Shown here: positions 23,100 to 35,139 of the stretch, one piece after another
Layout of the letters: each line of letters starts with the position of its first letter
Numbering within the stretch: the first letter of the stretch is position 1
DNA from: Petaurus breviceps papuanus
Taxonomy: Eukaryota > Chordata > Mammalia > Diprotodontia > Petauridae
Direction of reading: 5' to 3'
NCBI GenBank assembly: GCA_028583685.1
Contig: JAMXIF010000016.1
Span: 124,394 to 188,393, forward strand
Length of the DNA stretch: 64,000 nucleotides
Translations under genes and position numbers: made by a program
Notes under the pieces: model-generated
What the model was told of the DNA's origin: nothing
The model's input: only the letters and a program-made list of their open reading frames with translations
Database searches by the model: none

Positions 23100-23285
23100 A
23101 AGAGTACTAAATTTAAAACCCAAGTACTGTCAATTCAAATCCTTGGTTCTGCCTCTTCCTACTTCTGCGACTTTGGGCAAATTGTTCACTTTTTCTGTGC
23201 CTCATTTTCCTCATCTGCAAAATGAGGAGGGAGTGGACTAGATGACCTCTAAATTCCTTCTATCTCTAAATCAGCGATCCTCTGA
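23100..23285 (+). repeat. MIR-type SINE
   Basis: GACTTTGGGCAAATTGTTCA, CCTCATTTTCCTCATCTGCA, GACTAGATGACCTCTAAA. Confidence 0.82.
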
Positions 23286-23322
23286 TCACTCAAACAGTTC
23301 TAAAATTCTTACCCATGATCTT

Positions 23323-23479
23323 TTTTTTTTTTTTAAAGCAATTGGGGTTAAGTAACTTGCTCAAGGTTACATGGCCAGTTATTTTGTGTGGGTGTCAAGT
23401 ATCTGAGGCCAGAACCGATCCTAGGTCTCCCGACACCAGGGCTGGCACTCTTACTCACTGCACCACCTGGCTGCCCCTC
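23323..23479 (-). mobile_element. tRNA-derived SINE monomer
   Basis: T tract, AGCAATTGGGGTTAAGTAAC, GTTATTTTGTGTGGGTGTCA, ends at GGCTGCCCC. Target duplication ACCCATGATCTT (23311-23322 and 23480-23491). Confidence 0.93.
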
Positions 23480-23491
23480 ACCCATGATCTT

Positions 23492-24990
23492 GACAAAGTG
23501 TTTATCAGCTATATAGAAATGATAAACTTTGTGGTGATGTTTGCTTCTACATTATAAAGTCAAGTACAGCGGAGCCCAGAAGAGACTTGGTTTTGTTTTT
23601 GTTTGCTTGTTTGTTTTGTTTTTTTCATTTTTCAAATGCCTTATTAACCCCCGATCTGCTTGTTTGTTTTTTAAGAAAGAAATTTCTTTAGTCATTTGGT
23701 AGAGGAGAATGACCCAGAAAGGAGTGACTCCTTCTCGTCCAAGTTCTGGAAGTTTTACTTTACATAGGATTTAGACAAGGGTACTTAAACATGAACCATT
23801 TACATATTCAGTAAACAATTTTGCTCAGAGGATAACCTGAAAGCAAGGAAGATTGAAATGGATATCAGTAAATGTAAACATTCAATAAAAGAGTCTTTTA
23901 AATACACATAAAAGTAAGCCTAACCATTGTGACTATCCTAGTGTAGTTAGGCCAGACTTGACTTTAGCTACATGAAATGAAAGTATATGTGTCTTGAAAG
24001 AGCTGAAAGTCTTTTGTGGATCTTGCCCTGAAACCTTTCTTAGTAATAGAAATACCATTCCATATGTCAGATCAACTTCTACTATGGGAATGTACTGGGC
24101 CAGTGCAGTTGGTGGGCTAGCGAGTGGTGAGAATAACGAGAAGGGGGTGTGATCAATAGTCTGTTTATTACAGGACCATTTCATACAGAGCCAAAGATAC
24201 AAGGAGCTCACAAAGTTTTTATGCCCCCCAAGAGAATGTAGACACCCCAAAAGAATGCAGACAATGTAGAAAGATCCTACATCAAAGAAATGCAGATAAT
24301 GTAGAAGGAGCTTCCTTTAATCCTGTTTGCTATTTACCCTTGCTTAAGGTTAGTTACTTATTAGGGTATTATTCTAGGACCATATCCGGAGGCATAAACA
24401 AAAAAGATTACATGCCCTCTTGCTTATCTGCCAGGTAACCTTTGCAGGTAACTGTATAGGACAGGGGAATATACCTTAGCAAGGTCAAGGGACCCCAAAA
24501 TGTTCCCTTCATCATACATCCTCCTGCTTGTCTTCCCTTTAGCCTTTCAGATAATGATATATGGGAGGGGAACATTTCATTAATGAAGCCAAGACACTTC
24601 TGAAAGTTCTCTACAGGAATGGGTCTGCTGTATTCAGGCCAGTGTGCTCAAGGGTAATTAACAGTGTTCAAGAAAGAGAAAACATTTCTGGAGGGGAAAG
24701 TATATGAACCAAGTTGTAGTCCAAAAGGGTAAACTGTGGGTCAAATTGGAGCTTACAGGGGTAGATAAATCAAAAGGGCTAAGGTGGCATCCTAATGGAG
24801 TCTATAGCCATTGTCCAAAACAGGGAGAGATTATGCACAGAGTACATATTAGGGAAAGCACCACAGAAGGAAGAAACACAAAATGTCCACAAAATGATCA
24901 TTTGTATCATACAATTGTTTCCTTTACAAGGCACCATTCTTTTGTAGCGATTATACACTAGTCCTGACCTGTGTTGTTTTAGCCTCACCA
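23492..24990. other. Unassigned stretch
   Basis: No confident family. The block 24190-24990 has repeated phrases (AATGTAGACACCCC and AATGCAGACAATGTAG near 24235-24300) and may be an old LTR-type fragment, but no termini were found. Confidence 0.35.
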
Positions 24991-24994
24991 TGGA

Positions 24995-25360
24995 CTTGAA
25001 CATGCCTATATCAGATTAGGAGAATCAAAGAATCTCAGCATTGAAAGCGATTGTAAAAGTCATCTTGGCCCACCTGTGTCTTACTAAACAAACTCAAAAT
25101 ATCTGACAAGTGGCCTTTGTTAAAAGATATGTTAAGTGAGGATCAACCCATTACCTCCTCAGCTAGTCCATCTCACTTTTTTATAGCTTTAATTGTTAGG
25201 AAGTTTTTCCTAACCTCAAGTCTAAATATGACTCTTTGCACCTTCTATCCACCATTCCTAGTTCTGCCCTTTGGGAGTCAGCAGAAAAAATGTGAAATCC
25301 CTTTTCTAGGTAATAGCCTTTCAGATACTTGAAGATAGACATGATGTCCTTAGGTAGAGT
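24995..25360 (-). mobile_element. L3/CR1 LINE 3' part
   Basis: Antisense CR1 pattern: GTTAGGAAGTTTTTCCTAAC, CTAGTTCTGCCCTTTGGGAG, TTTCAGATACTTGAAGATAG. Confidence 0.75.
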
Positions 25361-25499
25361 CCTATAGCTCAGGAGTTAGAGCACTGGCCTTGTTAATGAG
25401 GTTGGATTTGAGAGTCTCTACAATCTTTAGCTCTAAATCTATGATTCTATGATCATAAGATCCTGGCATTGAAGGTCTTCCATACTCTAGATTCAACCT

Positions 25500-25945
25500 A
25501 TCTTTGTAGCTAGTTTATATTACTCCCTTTCATACACCTTGTTCCAATCAAATTAGACTACCAGTTGTTCCCTGAACTTGACATTTGCAGAGATTGCATT
25601 CTTATGCCTAGAATGAACTTCCTCTTTATCTCTGCCTATCAGAATTTTTGTCTTCATTTAAGAGTCAACTAAGACACCTCCTCTTTAATCAAGCCTTCCT
25701 GGATCCCCACAGTTGAAAGTGTTCTCTCTCTTATATTTTCCTAAGGCACTTAGTCTAATCCTGTTCTTTGAGTTAATCATCACTTACCTCTTACAATTCT
25801 TATCTGTGTACATGCCACATCTGACCCACCCTAGCAAAATATAAACCCTTGCAGTGCAGAGAAAATTCTTAGTTTTTTTTTCTCCAACATTTAATGTCTT
25901 ACACATAGCAGGTCTTTAATGTTTATTGAAATCAATAGAATTTTC
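25500..25945 (+). mobile_element. L2 LINE 3' end
   Basis: GAATGAACTTCCTCTTTATC, AGCCTTCCTGGATCCCCAC, a poorly kept GGGCAGGG block, TAGCAGGTCTTTAATG. Confidence 0.72.
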
Positions 25946-25973
25946 TCTCTTTTTTGTTCATGATACACATTTT

Positions 25974-26081
25974 TTTTTTGCTTTTTGGAGGGCAATTGGG
26001 GTTAAGTGACTTGCTCAAGGGCACACAGCTAGTTTTTGTGTTAAGTGTCTGAGGCCATTTTTGTGTTGTTTCTGAGGCCAT
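25974..26081 (-). mobile_element. Truncated tRNA-derived SINE
   Basis: Keeps only the 3' half (GGCAATTGGGGTTAAGTGAC). It is bracketed by ATGATACACATTTT at 25960-25973 and 26082-26095. CTGAGGCCA occurs twice inside around TTTTTGTGTTGTT, a small internal duplication. Confidence 0.85.
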
Positions 26082-26095
26082 ATGATACACATTTT

Positions 26096-26825
26096 AAGCT
26101 CAAATATAATTTTGTTTCTATTATGCTTACTAAAGTTTATGTAATCTTATCTGGTGATTTTAACAATAGGTAATAACAAGTTTAAAGTACATTATTATTT
26201 TTAAGAACTTATCATTCATTTGATCTATGCTTTCTCCTATCCTCCTTATAAGGGTTTTAAAAAATATATTGAAGAGTTTGCTGATAAATTCTCTGAGATT
26301 TTGTTGATTTTTAAAAAATATTATTTTGCCTCTAAGCAACATACTCTTGTCTGCAGGGTACAAATTTTCTGGATTTATTCCTAAGGCTTTTAGATTTGTA
26401 TATACTCTTGTTGAGCTATGCCATCTATTCCATCTTTAGAAATCTGATAATATTTCAAATGATGTTTTTGATAAGTGACTTCTTGATTTTTGGAATATCC
26501 TTTCTTTGTCATTATTACTTTGAAATTTAAGAAATATATACCTGGAAGATTCTCATTTACTATTTTCCCCTGCTAGTGTCCTGCATTTTTTTTTTCCTAT
26601 CTTCCTGTTCTTGTCTACTTTGGAATGAATCTAGGCTTCAACTTCTTTATTTTCCAGGACTTTTACATTGTTTTGTATATCTACTAATTCGCTGTGGTTT
26701 ATTTGGGTTTTTTTTTTTTTGGTCAATTTTTATTTTTGTTATTCATTGATTTTTAAAAAAAGTTTTGTTGAAATACTTAAAATTTCCTCTCTGTCTAGAC
26801 TGATACCTTTCATTTAGTAAAGGAA
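26096..26825. other. Unassigned T-rich stretch
   Basis: Possibly decayed antisense L1 coding sequence, judging from composition only. Confidence 0.3.
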
Positions 26826-26827
26826 AA

Positions 26828-27015
26828 TAATGGGGTGGCTAGGTGGCGCAGTGAATAGAGCACCGGCTCTGGAGTCAGAAGAACCTGAGTTCAAATTTGG
26901 CTTCAGACAATTGACAAAATTACTAGCCGTGTGACTTTGGGCAAGTCACAGCTCCAATTGCCATCCAAAAAGCAAAAAATAAAATAAAATAAAATAAAAT
27001 AAAATAAAATAAATA
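26828..27015 (+). mobile_element. tRNA-derived SINE with (AAAAT)n tail
   Basis: GGGGTGGCTAGGTGGCGCAG head, GCCGTGTGACTTTGGGCAAG core. The tail has become a pentamer microsatellite (about 26970-27012). Confidence 0.9.
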
Positions 27016-27049
27016 AGCAAAAACATTTGATACAAAAAAAACATTGATA

Positions 27050-27525
27050 CATTGTCATGGCTGACAATGACATTCTGCCTAGTAGTCCCCTGCCATAAGA
27101 AGGGAGATATATGTTACATTATCTCTTCTCAAAGTCTACTATTAGATTTTCAGTGCTCAGAAGTTAGCTACCTTTTAGTGAGCTTTTCATTTTACATCAT
27201 TGTGAATATTGTTCTTTTGGTCCTGCTTATTTCACTGTATCAGTGTATCAGTTTATACAATTTTTTTCATGTTTCTCTGAATACCTCACATTTTCCATTT
27301 CTTCTGGTATAATTATACTTGATTACATTCATATTCCAGTTTATTTTTCAGCCATTCCTCAACTGATTAGCACTCACTTTGTTTCTAGTTCTTTGCTTAC
27401 ACAAGGAATGCAATAATAAATATTCTGGTATATACTGGACATTTCCCCACCCATCTCGAATTTCTTTTGTGTATAGATCCAGGAGTGAAATTGCTGAATG
27501 CAAAATGTATCAATGGTTTTCTATT
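27050..27525 (-). mobile_element. L1 LINE 3' UTR, diverged
   Basis: Antisense marks: GTCCTGCTTATTTCACTGTA, CAGCCATTCCTCAACTGATT, GATCCAGGAGTGAAATTGCT. More decayed than the + strand L1 tails. Confidence 0.65.
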
Positions 27526-28115
27526 TCCAAGACCAATTATTTTTACTACCTCTTGTTTTAGCTGATGTTTTTAGTTCTTCTATATTATTTTGCATTTTTA
27601 TTAACTGGTCTTTTATTTCCCATGCTTTTTTTTTTTTTGGTGGGGGTGGGAGAGGATAAGGATGGATTAAAGTCTTTTCAGTTTCATTTATTTACCAATT
27701 TTGTTTATGCATTTGTATTTTTTGCATCTCCTTTAGGGGCATTTCAGCATGCATTTCTGAAGACATTCTATCCCTTAGATGTTTTTTATACTGTCGAATT
27801 TCTTTATTGTGTTGACATTCTCATTATCTTTTGAATAGAGTTGTTTCCTCTTGCTTTTATTTCTAAGGGATACTGTGAAGTATTGAAGGTCTACTTTTAA
27901 ACAAATGACTGTTGAATTAAATTGGGGCGGATTTCTATAAATCTTTGTCTGTAGGTCTTTTTAAAATTAATTCACCTTTGTTGTTTCATTCTGTTTTTGT
28001 TGTTCTTCTTTCCTCCCAGAATAATCAGTAGAGTGTGGCTGCTGATTCTGCCTGTGTACTTCAGCAAATTCTACCTTATGCATTTTTTCCCACCTACCCT
28101 ACTTTATCTCCCTTT
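27526..28115. other. Unassigned T-rich stretch
   Basis: Could be antisense L1 ORF1/ORF2 remnants continuing the previous element. Not confirmed. Confidence 0.3.
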
Positions 28116-28119
28116 AGGG

Positions 28120-28843
28120 ATGCTGGTGATAATACGAACAGATTTGAGATTAGGAGTTGCAGCTAGCTAAATACACAAAGGTGAATGTAACCTTTGCCAG
28201 GCTTTATCTTCACAGAACTTCACAGATAAGCCCTTTATCTTCACAGAACTTTCCCTCAAATCTCATTGGGTCTTTGCTGTGAGGGTTGCTCACTGGGTTC
28301 CCAGAATCTGCTCGTCTCTTCATCCAGCTCTCTTCTATGCTGCCAGGGATCATATTCCTTGAAGCTGCTTACTTTCTCAAGAGATTGCCTCTATGTACTG
28401 GTATCTGTCTAGAATGTGTCTCTGCTCCCTGATGGATACAATGTCTCCTACTAGTCTGTAGCCCTGTTTCAAAGCAATATAGCTAATAATGTTAAGGGAG
28501 TGAATATGAGGAAGAAACCCTGTCCTCCCAAGAGCAATTCCTTTTCAGGGGCCAGGGTTTTCCTTTACTTCTGACTCTCAGCTTAGAAAGGCCTATAAAG
28601 CTAGTAACTCATTTTTTTAAATAGACCTCAGAGGCACAGACAGTTTTCAGCTCAACCAATCATATTACCCCTTGTAATTCACTCAAGGGATTTATTCATA
28701 ACTCATAGAGGTAAACCTGCAACTTTACAGTTAGTTAAATGCTTTGTTAACACATTAAAACTTCATTGTCTATGACTAAATCTTGTGACCACTCAGTTTG
28801 AGGGGTGGGGTGGGCAGAAGAGGTCACATTTCATTTCCATTAC
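28120..28843 (-). mobile_element. Probable solo LTR, fossil
   Basis: Minus-strand start TGTAATGGAAATGAAATGTG at 28843. The other end is approximate. No AATAAA/TATA pair was located with confidence, so this rests mainly on the shared terminal sequence. Confidence 0.45.
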
Positions 28844-29760
28844 AAAAATAATTTTGGAATTGTTCTGAAGCCTTAGGGGAAAGTGAGTTTATTGGACAAG
28901 GGAGCTGTTTCTGTTTTCCCCCCTACTTTACTCCATCATTACCCAAACTGTCATTTTTTGGGGTGAAAGCCTCACTGTTTGCAGGGGCCAGAGAATCCTT
29001 AGAGAGATCGATAAAAATTAAGATGTTCCTGGCATTGTATCATATTCTTAGAAAAGAAGGAATAGGGATAAGACTTAGATGTTTCAGTGCTGGGAAGGTG
29101 AGACAAAGGTCAGCAGCCTACCAGAAATTCTCTAGCCAGATAAGCAGTTGAAATTTTCATAAAACAGAAGTGCTGCTGGGGTAAATTGAAAAGTTTCTCT
29201 ACCTTAGTATCTCAGTCCTTTTCAGTTTCAGGAAACAGAGGTCTGGTGAGATTTGCCTCAGTAATGGGATATGAGAAGACCTAAAAATAAAATGGGTTTC
29301 TGACTATGTTAAGTGACCGTTGAACTGAGAAACTCAGGGAAGACAGGGCAGTTCACTTAAGTTCAGAGGAGAGATTTAAAAGAACTTAGAGGGCAGTTCT
29401 GATCACAAAATAGTACTTTTTGATGAAACCTCCTTCAATTCCATGACTTCTTTGCTTCATCTCAGCTACAGATAAGGATAGTCAAATAGTAAATCTCAGG
29501 TTTTTTTTTAGATGTAGAATATTACCTATGTACTTCCATTATACTCAAATCAAGTGAAAATTTTTAAAGAATGGAGATCTGGACATGTTGGTAAAAGCAA
29601 AAGAGAGGGAGCCAATGGATAGGAAGATGATCAAAACAATCAATAAACAAGAGCTTATGCATCAAATCCTAGGTGTCGGCCATTGTGGTAAGCTGTCAAA
29701 ATACGAGAGTCAAGCTACAATACAAAAGCAAGCTCCTCAAGGAACTTACGTTCTAATAAT
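28844..29760. other. Unassigned stretch
   Basis: No repeat or gene recognised. Confidence 0.4.
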
Positions 29761-29764
29761 GTGA

Positions 29765-30125
29765 TACATCTGAATAGTCTGGCACATATCAGGCGCTTTA
29801 TTGTTGTTCTCCTTTCTTCTCTAAGAGGAACAATGACATGGCTTGACTTGAGCATGGATTGGATATGGAGTGGGACAGAGTCATCAACTTCACTCTCTCC
29901 TCTAGAGTTACTTCTGAAGTCCAGTGGCAAGACAAAGGTCAAGAAGATAGGCAATGGCCCAGGATTCAGTAGTGACCTTAGCCTTTCTAAATTAAGTTCT
30001 TTCCTAGGTCTCAGTTTGTCTGGGTAGTCATGTCCATTCAATGACTGAGGACTGGGTAAGGGTGGCCATGCCCATTCAATGACTGAGGACTGGGTAAGGG
30101 TTGAGACAAAAAGTGACTCAGTTTA
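29765..30125. repeat. Dispersed marsupial repeat, family not named
   Basis: TTCTCTAAGAGGAACAATGA, CTTCTGAAGTCCAGTGGCAA, ATGGCCCAGGATTCAGTAG and AGGTCTCAGTTTGTC recall a common non-eutherian repeat. A 38-bp unit is tandemly doubled at 30029-30104 (CCATTCAATGACTGAGGACT). Confidence 0.5.
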
Positions 30126-30319
30126 CCATCACAAAGATATCTATCTGGGAGAGGGAAGACACTTAGAGTTTCTGACTAAAACAGAAAACAATTGCCATTC
30201 TAAGCCATCAAAAACCTAAACAATAAGCCACAGAGACTCTATTATTGATTATTCAATGAAAGCCAGAGTGATCTGAGTTTTAAGGTAGAGTCAAGTATTT
30301 TCATTTAAATAAAAAATGA

Positions 30320-30945
30320 GGGGTGGCTAGGTGGTGCAGTGTAGCATCAATGCAATATTTACAGCACCCACAATCATGATAAAACCAAACTCTTCAGATA
30401 GTGGATAGAACTGAAGCATTTATTTAGACACCAGAAAACCCAAACCCAAAACCAATTAGCTGATTCCATCATAGTACCAAAGATATCCAGAAGCCATAAC
30501 ATTAGAGCCACAGCATCCTTCAGCCTTCCCACGAACCAATACAAGATCAATATCTACTCACGAGCCTATCTGACTCCTTGCCTGAGCATCCTCTCTTCCC
30601 CACCACCTCACTACCTCTGACCAGCTTCCTGTGGGCTCTGTTCCAAGCTTTAGCAAATTCCCTTCATCACAGGCTCCATGTGATTACATCAGCTTATTAG
30701 GGGGCAGAGTTTACTTTCAAATCAGGGCAGGTCTTCAAACTCCCCCCCTAGGTCTATTAAGGGGCAGGGAAGAGCTTCAAATTCCCATTCTCATTACACT
30801 CAGTGAACAGAGCACCAGCCCTGGAATCAGGAGGACCTGAGTTTAAATCTGGCCTCAGACACTTAACACTTACTAGCCTGTGACCTTGGGCAAGTCACTT
30901 AACCCCAATTGCCCTGCCCTCCTCCCTCCAAAAAAAAAGAAATAA
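30320..30945 (+). mobile_element. tRNA-derived SINE split by an LTR
   Basis: Head 30320-30339 (GGGGTGGCTAGGTGGTGCAG) and body 30799-30945 (CAGTGAACAGAGCACCAGCC onward, A-rich tail). AAATAAAAAA lies before the head and after the tail. Confidence 0.9.
30340..30798 (-). mobile_element. Solo LTR of an endogenous retrovirus, fossil, inside a SINE
   Basis: About 459 bp with TGTAGCATC...TCATTACA ends. Aligns along its length with the LTR at 19857-20356, e.g. ACACCAGAAAACCCAAACCC and GGCTCCATGTGATTACAT. A minus-strand AATAAA is present. A 4-5 bp duplicated CAG-type target is likely. Confidence 0.85.
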
Positions 30946-31555
30946 AAAATAAAGAAACATGCAGGATGAAAGTAAATTGCCCCAATTTCTTGAAAAGCAA
31001 CTAATAAAAATAAATAAGAGGAGGAGGTGGAGACCAGAGAGCAGTGACTACTCCTGTCAGATAACATGGTAAAGACAATTAATATAAAATGTTTTCCTAA
31101 GAACTTAGTTCACTCCTTCCCACAAATACAGCTTCTGTGGGAGGAAGGAGTAAGCTTAAAGTTAGAACACCATAATTGTAGCAAGGCCCAGGTTCACTGG
31201 TGGATGACTGGAAGAGAATATGAAAGATCTGGGTGAATGAGCTAGGTATAGTAGATTAAAGAGATTTCACTTTCATTCAACATTTACAATTCAGTCTCAA
31301 GGAAGAGTCCTATACTTAGGAATAAGTGTTAGAGGTGGGAAAAGTCTCAATAGATCTAGCAGATCTCTCTTCCTAGTGGAAAGATGAGGGCAATGACTAT
31401 CAGTGGCAGAGAAGATGGCATGCTTCTGATGGGGTGATGGGACCTGAACCCCTAAAAGGAAAAGACCATGTCTTTGAAAGCAACCCAGTTCCTGAATTTT
31501 CTCACACATTTGAACAGTGCAGATCATTGGCATCTCTCCAAAGGCATCTGGCCCA
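30946..31555. other. Unassigned stretch
   Basis: No family recognised. Confidence 0.4.
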
Positions 31556-31559
31556 CCTA

Positions 31560-32462
31560 GGTACTTGACAGTTCTTTCACTGGGACTCTTGGCCTACCCC
31601 ATATCACTTAATATTCCTTTCACTATTGCATCTGGCCCACCTCAGCCTACTTTATTCCTTTCACTAAATGTTCATGGCATTTAAGATCTTCCCCACCCAT
31701 TAATAGGCCTTACAAGTGTAGCCCATTAAGGGAAGCTTGCTTAGGGGGAGGCTTGTTTGTAGGAAGGCTTTCACAGCTTTTGCTGATTTCTTATTAGACA
31801 CTGAGTCAGGAGGGTTGTGATGCTTTCTGGCTCTTAGAAGTGCATATATACTCTGAGTTGGTATGTTGCTTTGGGAGCTCACTTACCAGAAGGATATTGT
31901 CAAGATTCCTGATCCCTGGTTGAGATTCTGAGTGGCTGTATGTTCAGAGCTCCTCAACTACTCTCTTAATCCAGGGATGTATGTAAAGTGTATAGCAATA
32001 TTGCTTTGATTTAGGCAGTCAGAGACCTCTCTGTTGGTCTTTATTTCTCTGCTTGCATTTTCTCTATTTGTATTTTCTCTGAAGTGCTGACTTCCCCTGA
32101 ACTAGTGAATGTAATTAAAGAACACTATTAACCCCTTAAATAGGTATTTTTTCTAGTAAAGCAGATCTAAGAACCTGTGCTAGCAGTCATCCTGGGTATG
32201 CTAGGGCACTTGCTGATACACTATTGGACCTGGCCCATCCCAGGCTATTTACCACACCTTAATCCCATCCAAATCTTTTCAAGGTTCACTTTTTGTATAT
32301 AAGTATCAGTCTCACCTCCTTTAAATTGCAGATTCACTTGGAATCTAGTCCTCTCCTGTCGCTGCTACAATAAACCCTGTTGCTTTGACTGGAAGAAGAT
32401 TTGAGCATGCGAATTCTTTTCAGGTGGATGCCACCCTGTACCCTGACCTTTCAGGGTTCCCA
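31560..32462 (+). mobile_element. Probable ERV LTR (gammaretrovirus-like), fossil
   Basis: TATA box TGTATATAAGTATC at about 32296, then GCTACAATAAACCCTGTTGC (poly(A) signal) 65-90 bp on, the spacing expected of an ERV1-type U3-R-U5. The left end is uncertain and may include a second related copy (CATCTGGCCCACCT occurs twice, at 31545 and 31630). No internal region is seen. Confidence 0.6.
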
Positions 32463-34885
32463 GCAACCCCAAATGGCATCACTTCCAGAAATCATAGAAG
32501 TGAATGAAATCAATGCCATAAGAAAAATTTTTGTCATTTGTAAGGAAAAGGGCCTTCCTCTGATACTAGAGCAAAGGAGGAGAGAGTAGGGGATGATTTT
32601 TAGGGGGTTGTTTGGAATGTAGACTTGAGAGGAAGAAAGAACCCTTCACTAGTTACTTTATTTATATTTTATTATTTAATTAAAATGTCTTTGAAATAAG
32701 AGTATCCTAGGATTGACTAGTGAAAATAATACACATTGTTGGGGACTTGTGAGAAAGGATTTAGAGAGGATTCTGACCCAGAAGGGGTAGCTACGTAGCT
32801 ACATTTAATTTGTATTCAAATTAAATGTATTCCTGTGGACTACATTAGAAATAGAGAGAAGCTCTCAGTATCAAAACCTGACTATGTGAGCTCAGACCTG
32901 AGATCTTGAGCCACTGGTTATGAAGGTGATCTTGGAGGGGAGGGTGAGGATTGTGGGTGACAATTACATCTTCTAGACATGTGGTAGCACCTGCAGTGAG
33001 AATGGGCATGAGAGTAATAGCTCCACATTGATAGTGAGACTTGAGATGTGGTTATTAGGGGCTCTGGGAATTATAGAAACACAGCTTGCAATATCTGGAC
33101 TTGGGAGTAAGACTAGAGACAGGAGCAGTGACCTTATGGCCTTGGGACTAGGGGTGAGATGCTATGGGCTATAGCTGGGCTGGATGCTAAAGTTGTCACT
33201 TCCTGTCTGGTAGCATTAAAAGACAATGTTGGTCTTTCCAACCTGGACTAGAGACACTGAAGTAGGAAGATAGAGATGATCGACTCCTTTGCTAGCCTGG
33301 AAGTTGGAATTGTTGAAATGAGGGGAGAGGGGAAGGCACAGAGGTGTGCTGGAGCCAGCTTCAGCTGGGTGAGCTAATTGATAAATTTTCAGTGTGAGCA
33401 CGTACACTTCAGAAATTAGCAAACACTTCAAGCTTGATATATTGGATTTTTTTTATGATCTAGACTTAAAGTGATGGAGAAAAATGTTATTAAGGTAAAT
33501 TAAACTTAAAGTGTTTCATACATATTTTTTAAAAAGCTGATTGTTAAACATTTATTAGCATGTCCCGTGGGGTAGGGGAGGAGTGGAAACCATATCTGCT
33601 ACCTTGAGTTCAGGGTATTGAGGGTCAGGGGCAGATAACCTAGTTGCCCTCTCAATGCTCCTTCTACAAAGGTGATACAGCTCTTAGAAGGAATCCATCT
33701 CTCATACTTGGGAAATCTGGCAAATATTTTGGGTCATCCTGAATATTTATATCCACATCAAAATGGAACATCCCTGGTAAAATTATTCTGTCAAAGCATT
33801 GAGTGAAACTCATATCATTTCCAATTGGGGATTTACAAAAGTGAAGATCAAGGTTTATAGAATAATCTTGAGACCTGACATGGGCTTTTGTTGCAAGGGT
33901 CTACAATGCTTTTTCAGTTCAGGGACAAGTGTGCCTAGTTCTTAATAAAGCATTGATTAAGGAAAAGGAGAAAGACCAATCTGTCAGCAACTCTGCCAAT
34001 TTATGTCAGCAATCTCTGGGCAGCCAGAGAAGATGTGTGATGATTCTCAGGATGGGGCCAGATAATGAGTGGTTTCAGGCCCTGATTAAGCAGGAAACAA
34101 AAAGAGAGCTATAACTAGATTCCGACATTGATTAAGCAAAAGGAATTGATGCTGGCACTCTGGGAGCACTTACAGCATCTGCTCATACTGAGAAAATATT
34201 CAGGGAGGTTTCCAGGGAGCATATTCCCTTGGGAAAATCAGCTTCTGTATCTTTGTCAGAGCAACAGTTTCAATAGCCATCGTCCAAAGTCTGAGAGAAC
34301 AGTGAAATGTCTTTGAGTTGTGAGTGTAAGACTAGGCTTGCTTTCAAGAAATTCAAAAGTAAAAATCACAGGCATTTATTTTTGCCAAGATAACCAAATC
34401 CTTTCCTTCTGGGACAACAGGCTCAATCAGATACTAATAATTCTGACAGTTGGGTTTTTTTTTTGGATTGCATGCTAGGATTACTAATGCGATAGACATA
34501 TTTTTATCAAAGTCCCAAAGAGGACAACAGTTGTACAATTTTGTCTGAGTGAATTTTCTATTACTGAAAAAATGCAAGGAATAACAACATGAAAGAAAGC
34601 AGAATTAGGGTTGTGGCCATAATGGTACATCTGTATGCTAAGTAGCACCAAATATACCAAAAGCACTAAGTAAATAGCAAATAGTAACAAACAGTTTCCT
34701 GTATGAGTGAGGATCACGGAAAGGGATCCGAGAATTCGAAAGCCAAAAAATAGTTATGCTATTGGCTGGTTTGAGATGTTTGGGACTGCATTTGGAGTGA
34801 GTGTAATACACAATAAATTTTGACTAATGAAATTAAAAAGGATCAAAGAGATGGCTTGTTTGAAGGGTAAACTGGATAAGAATGA
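32463..34885. other. Long unassigned stretch
   Basis: 2.4 kb without any repeat I can name and without splice-supported coding sequence. Short open frames (60-77 codons) look like chance. Confidence 0.4.
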
Positions 34886-34887
34886 GC

Positions 34888-35135
34888 AATTTATTGTTAT
34901 TCAGTTGTGTGTGACTCTGTGACCCTGTGGATCATATTATGTCAATACTGTCCATGAGATTTTCATGGAAAAGATACTGGAGTGGTTTGGCATTTACTTC
35001 TCCAAAGGATTAAGGTAAGCAGGTTAAATGAATTGCCTGGGGTCACACAGCTAGTAAGCGTCCAAGTCAGATTTGAATGTAGATTTTTCTGACTCCAGGC
35101 TTGGTGTTCTATCCATTAAGCCACCTAGCTGCCTT
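34888..35135 (-). mobile_element. MAR1-type CORE-SINE
   Basis: TTTATTGTTATTCAGTTGTG, GTCACACAGCTAGTAAGC, TCTGACTCCAGGCTTGG, GCCACCTAGCTGCC end. Confidence 0.88.
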
Positions 35136-35139
35136 CAGT

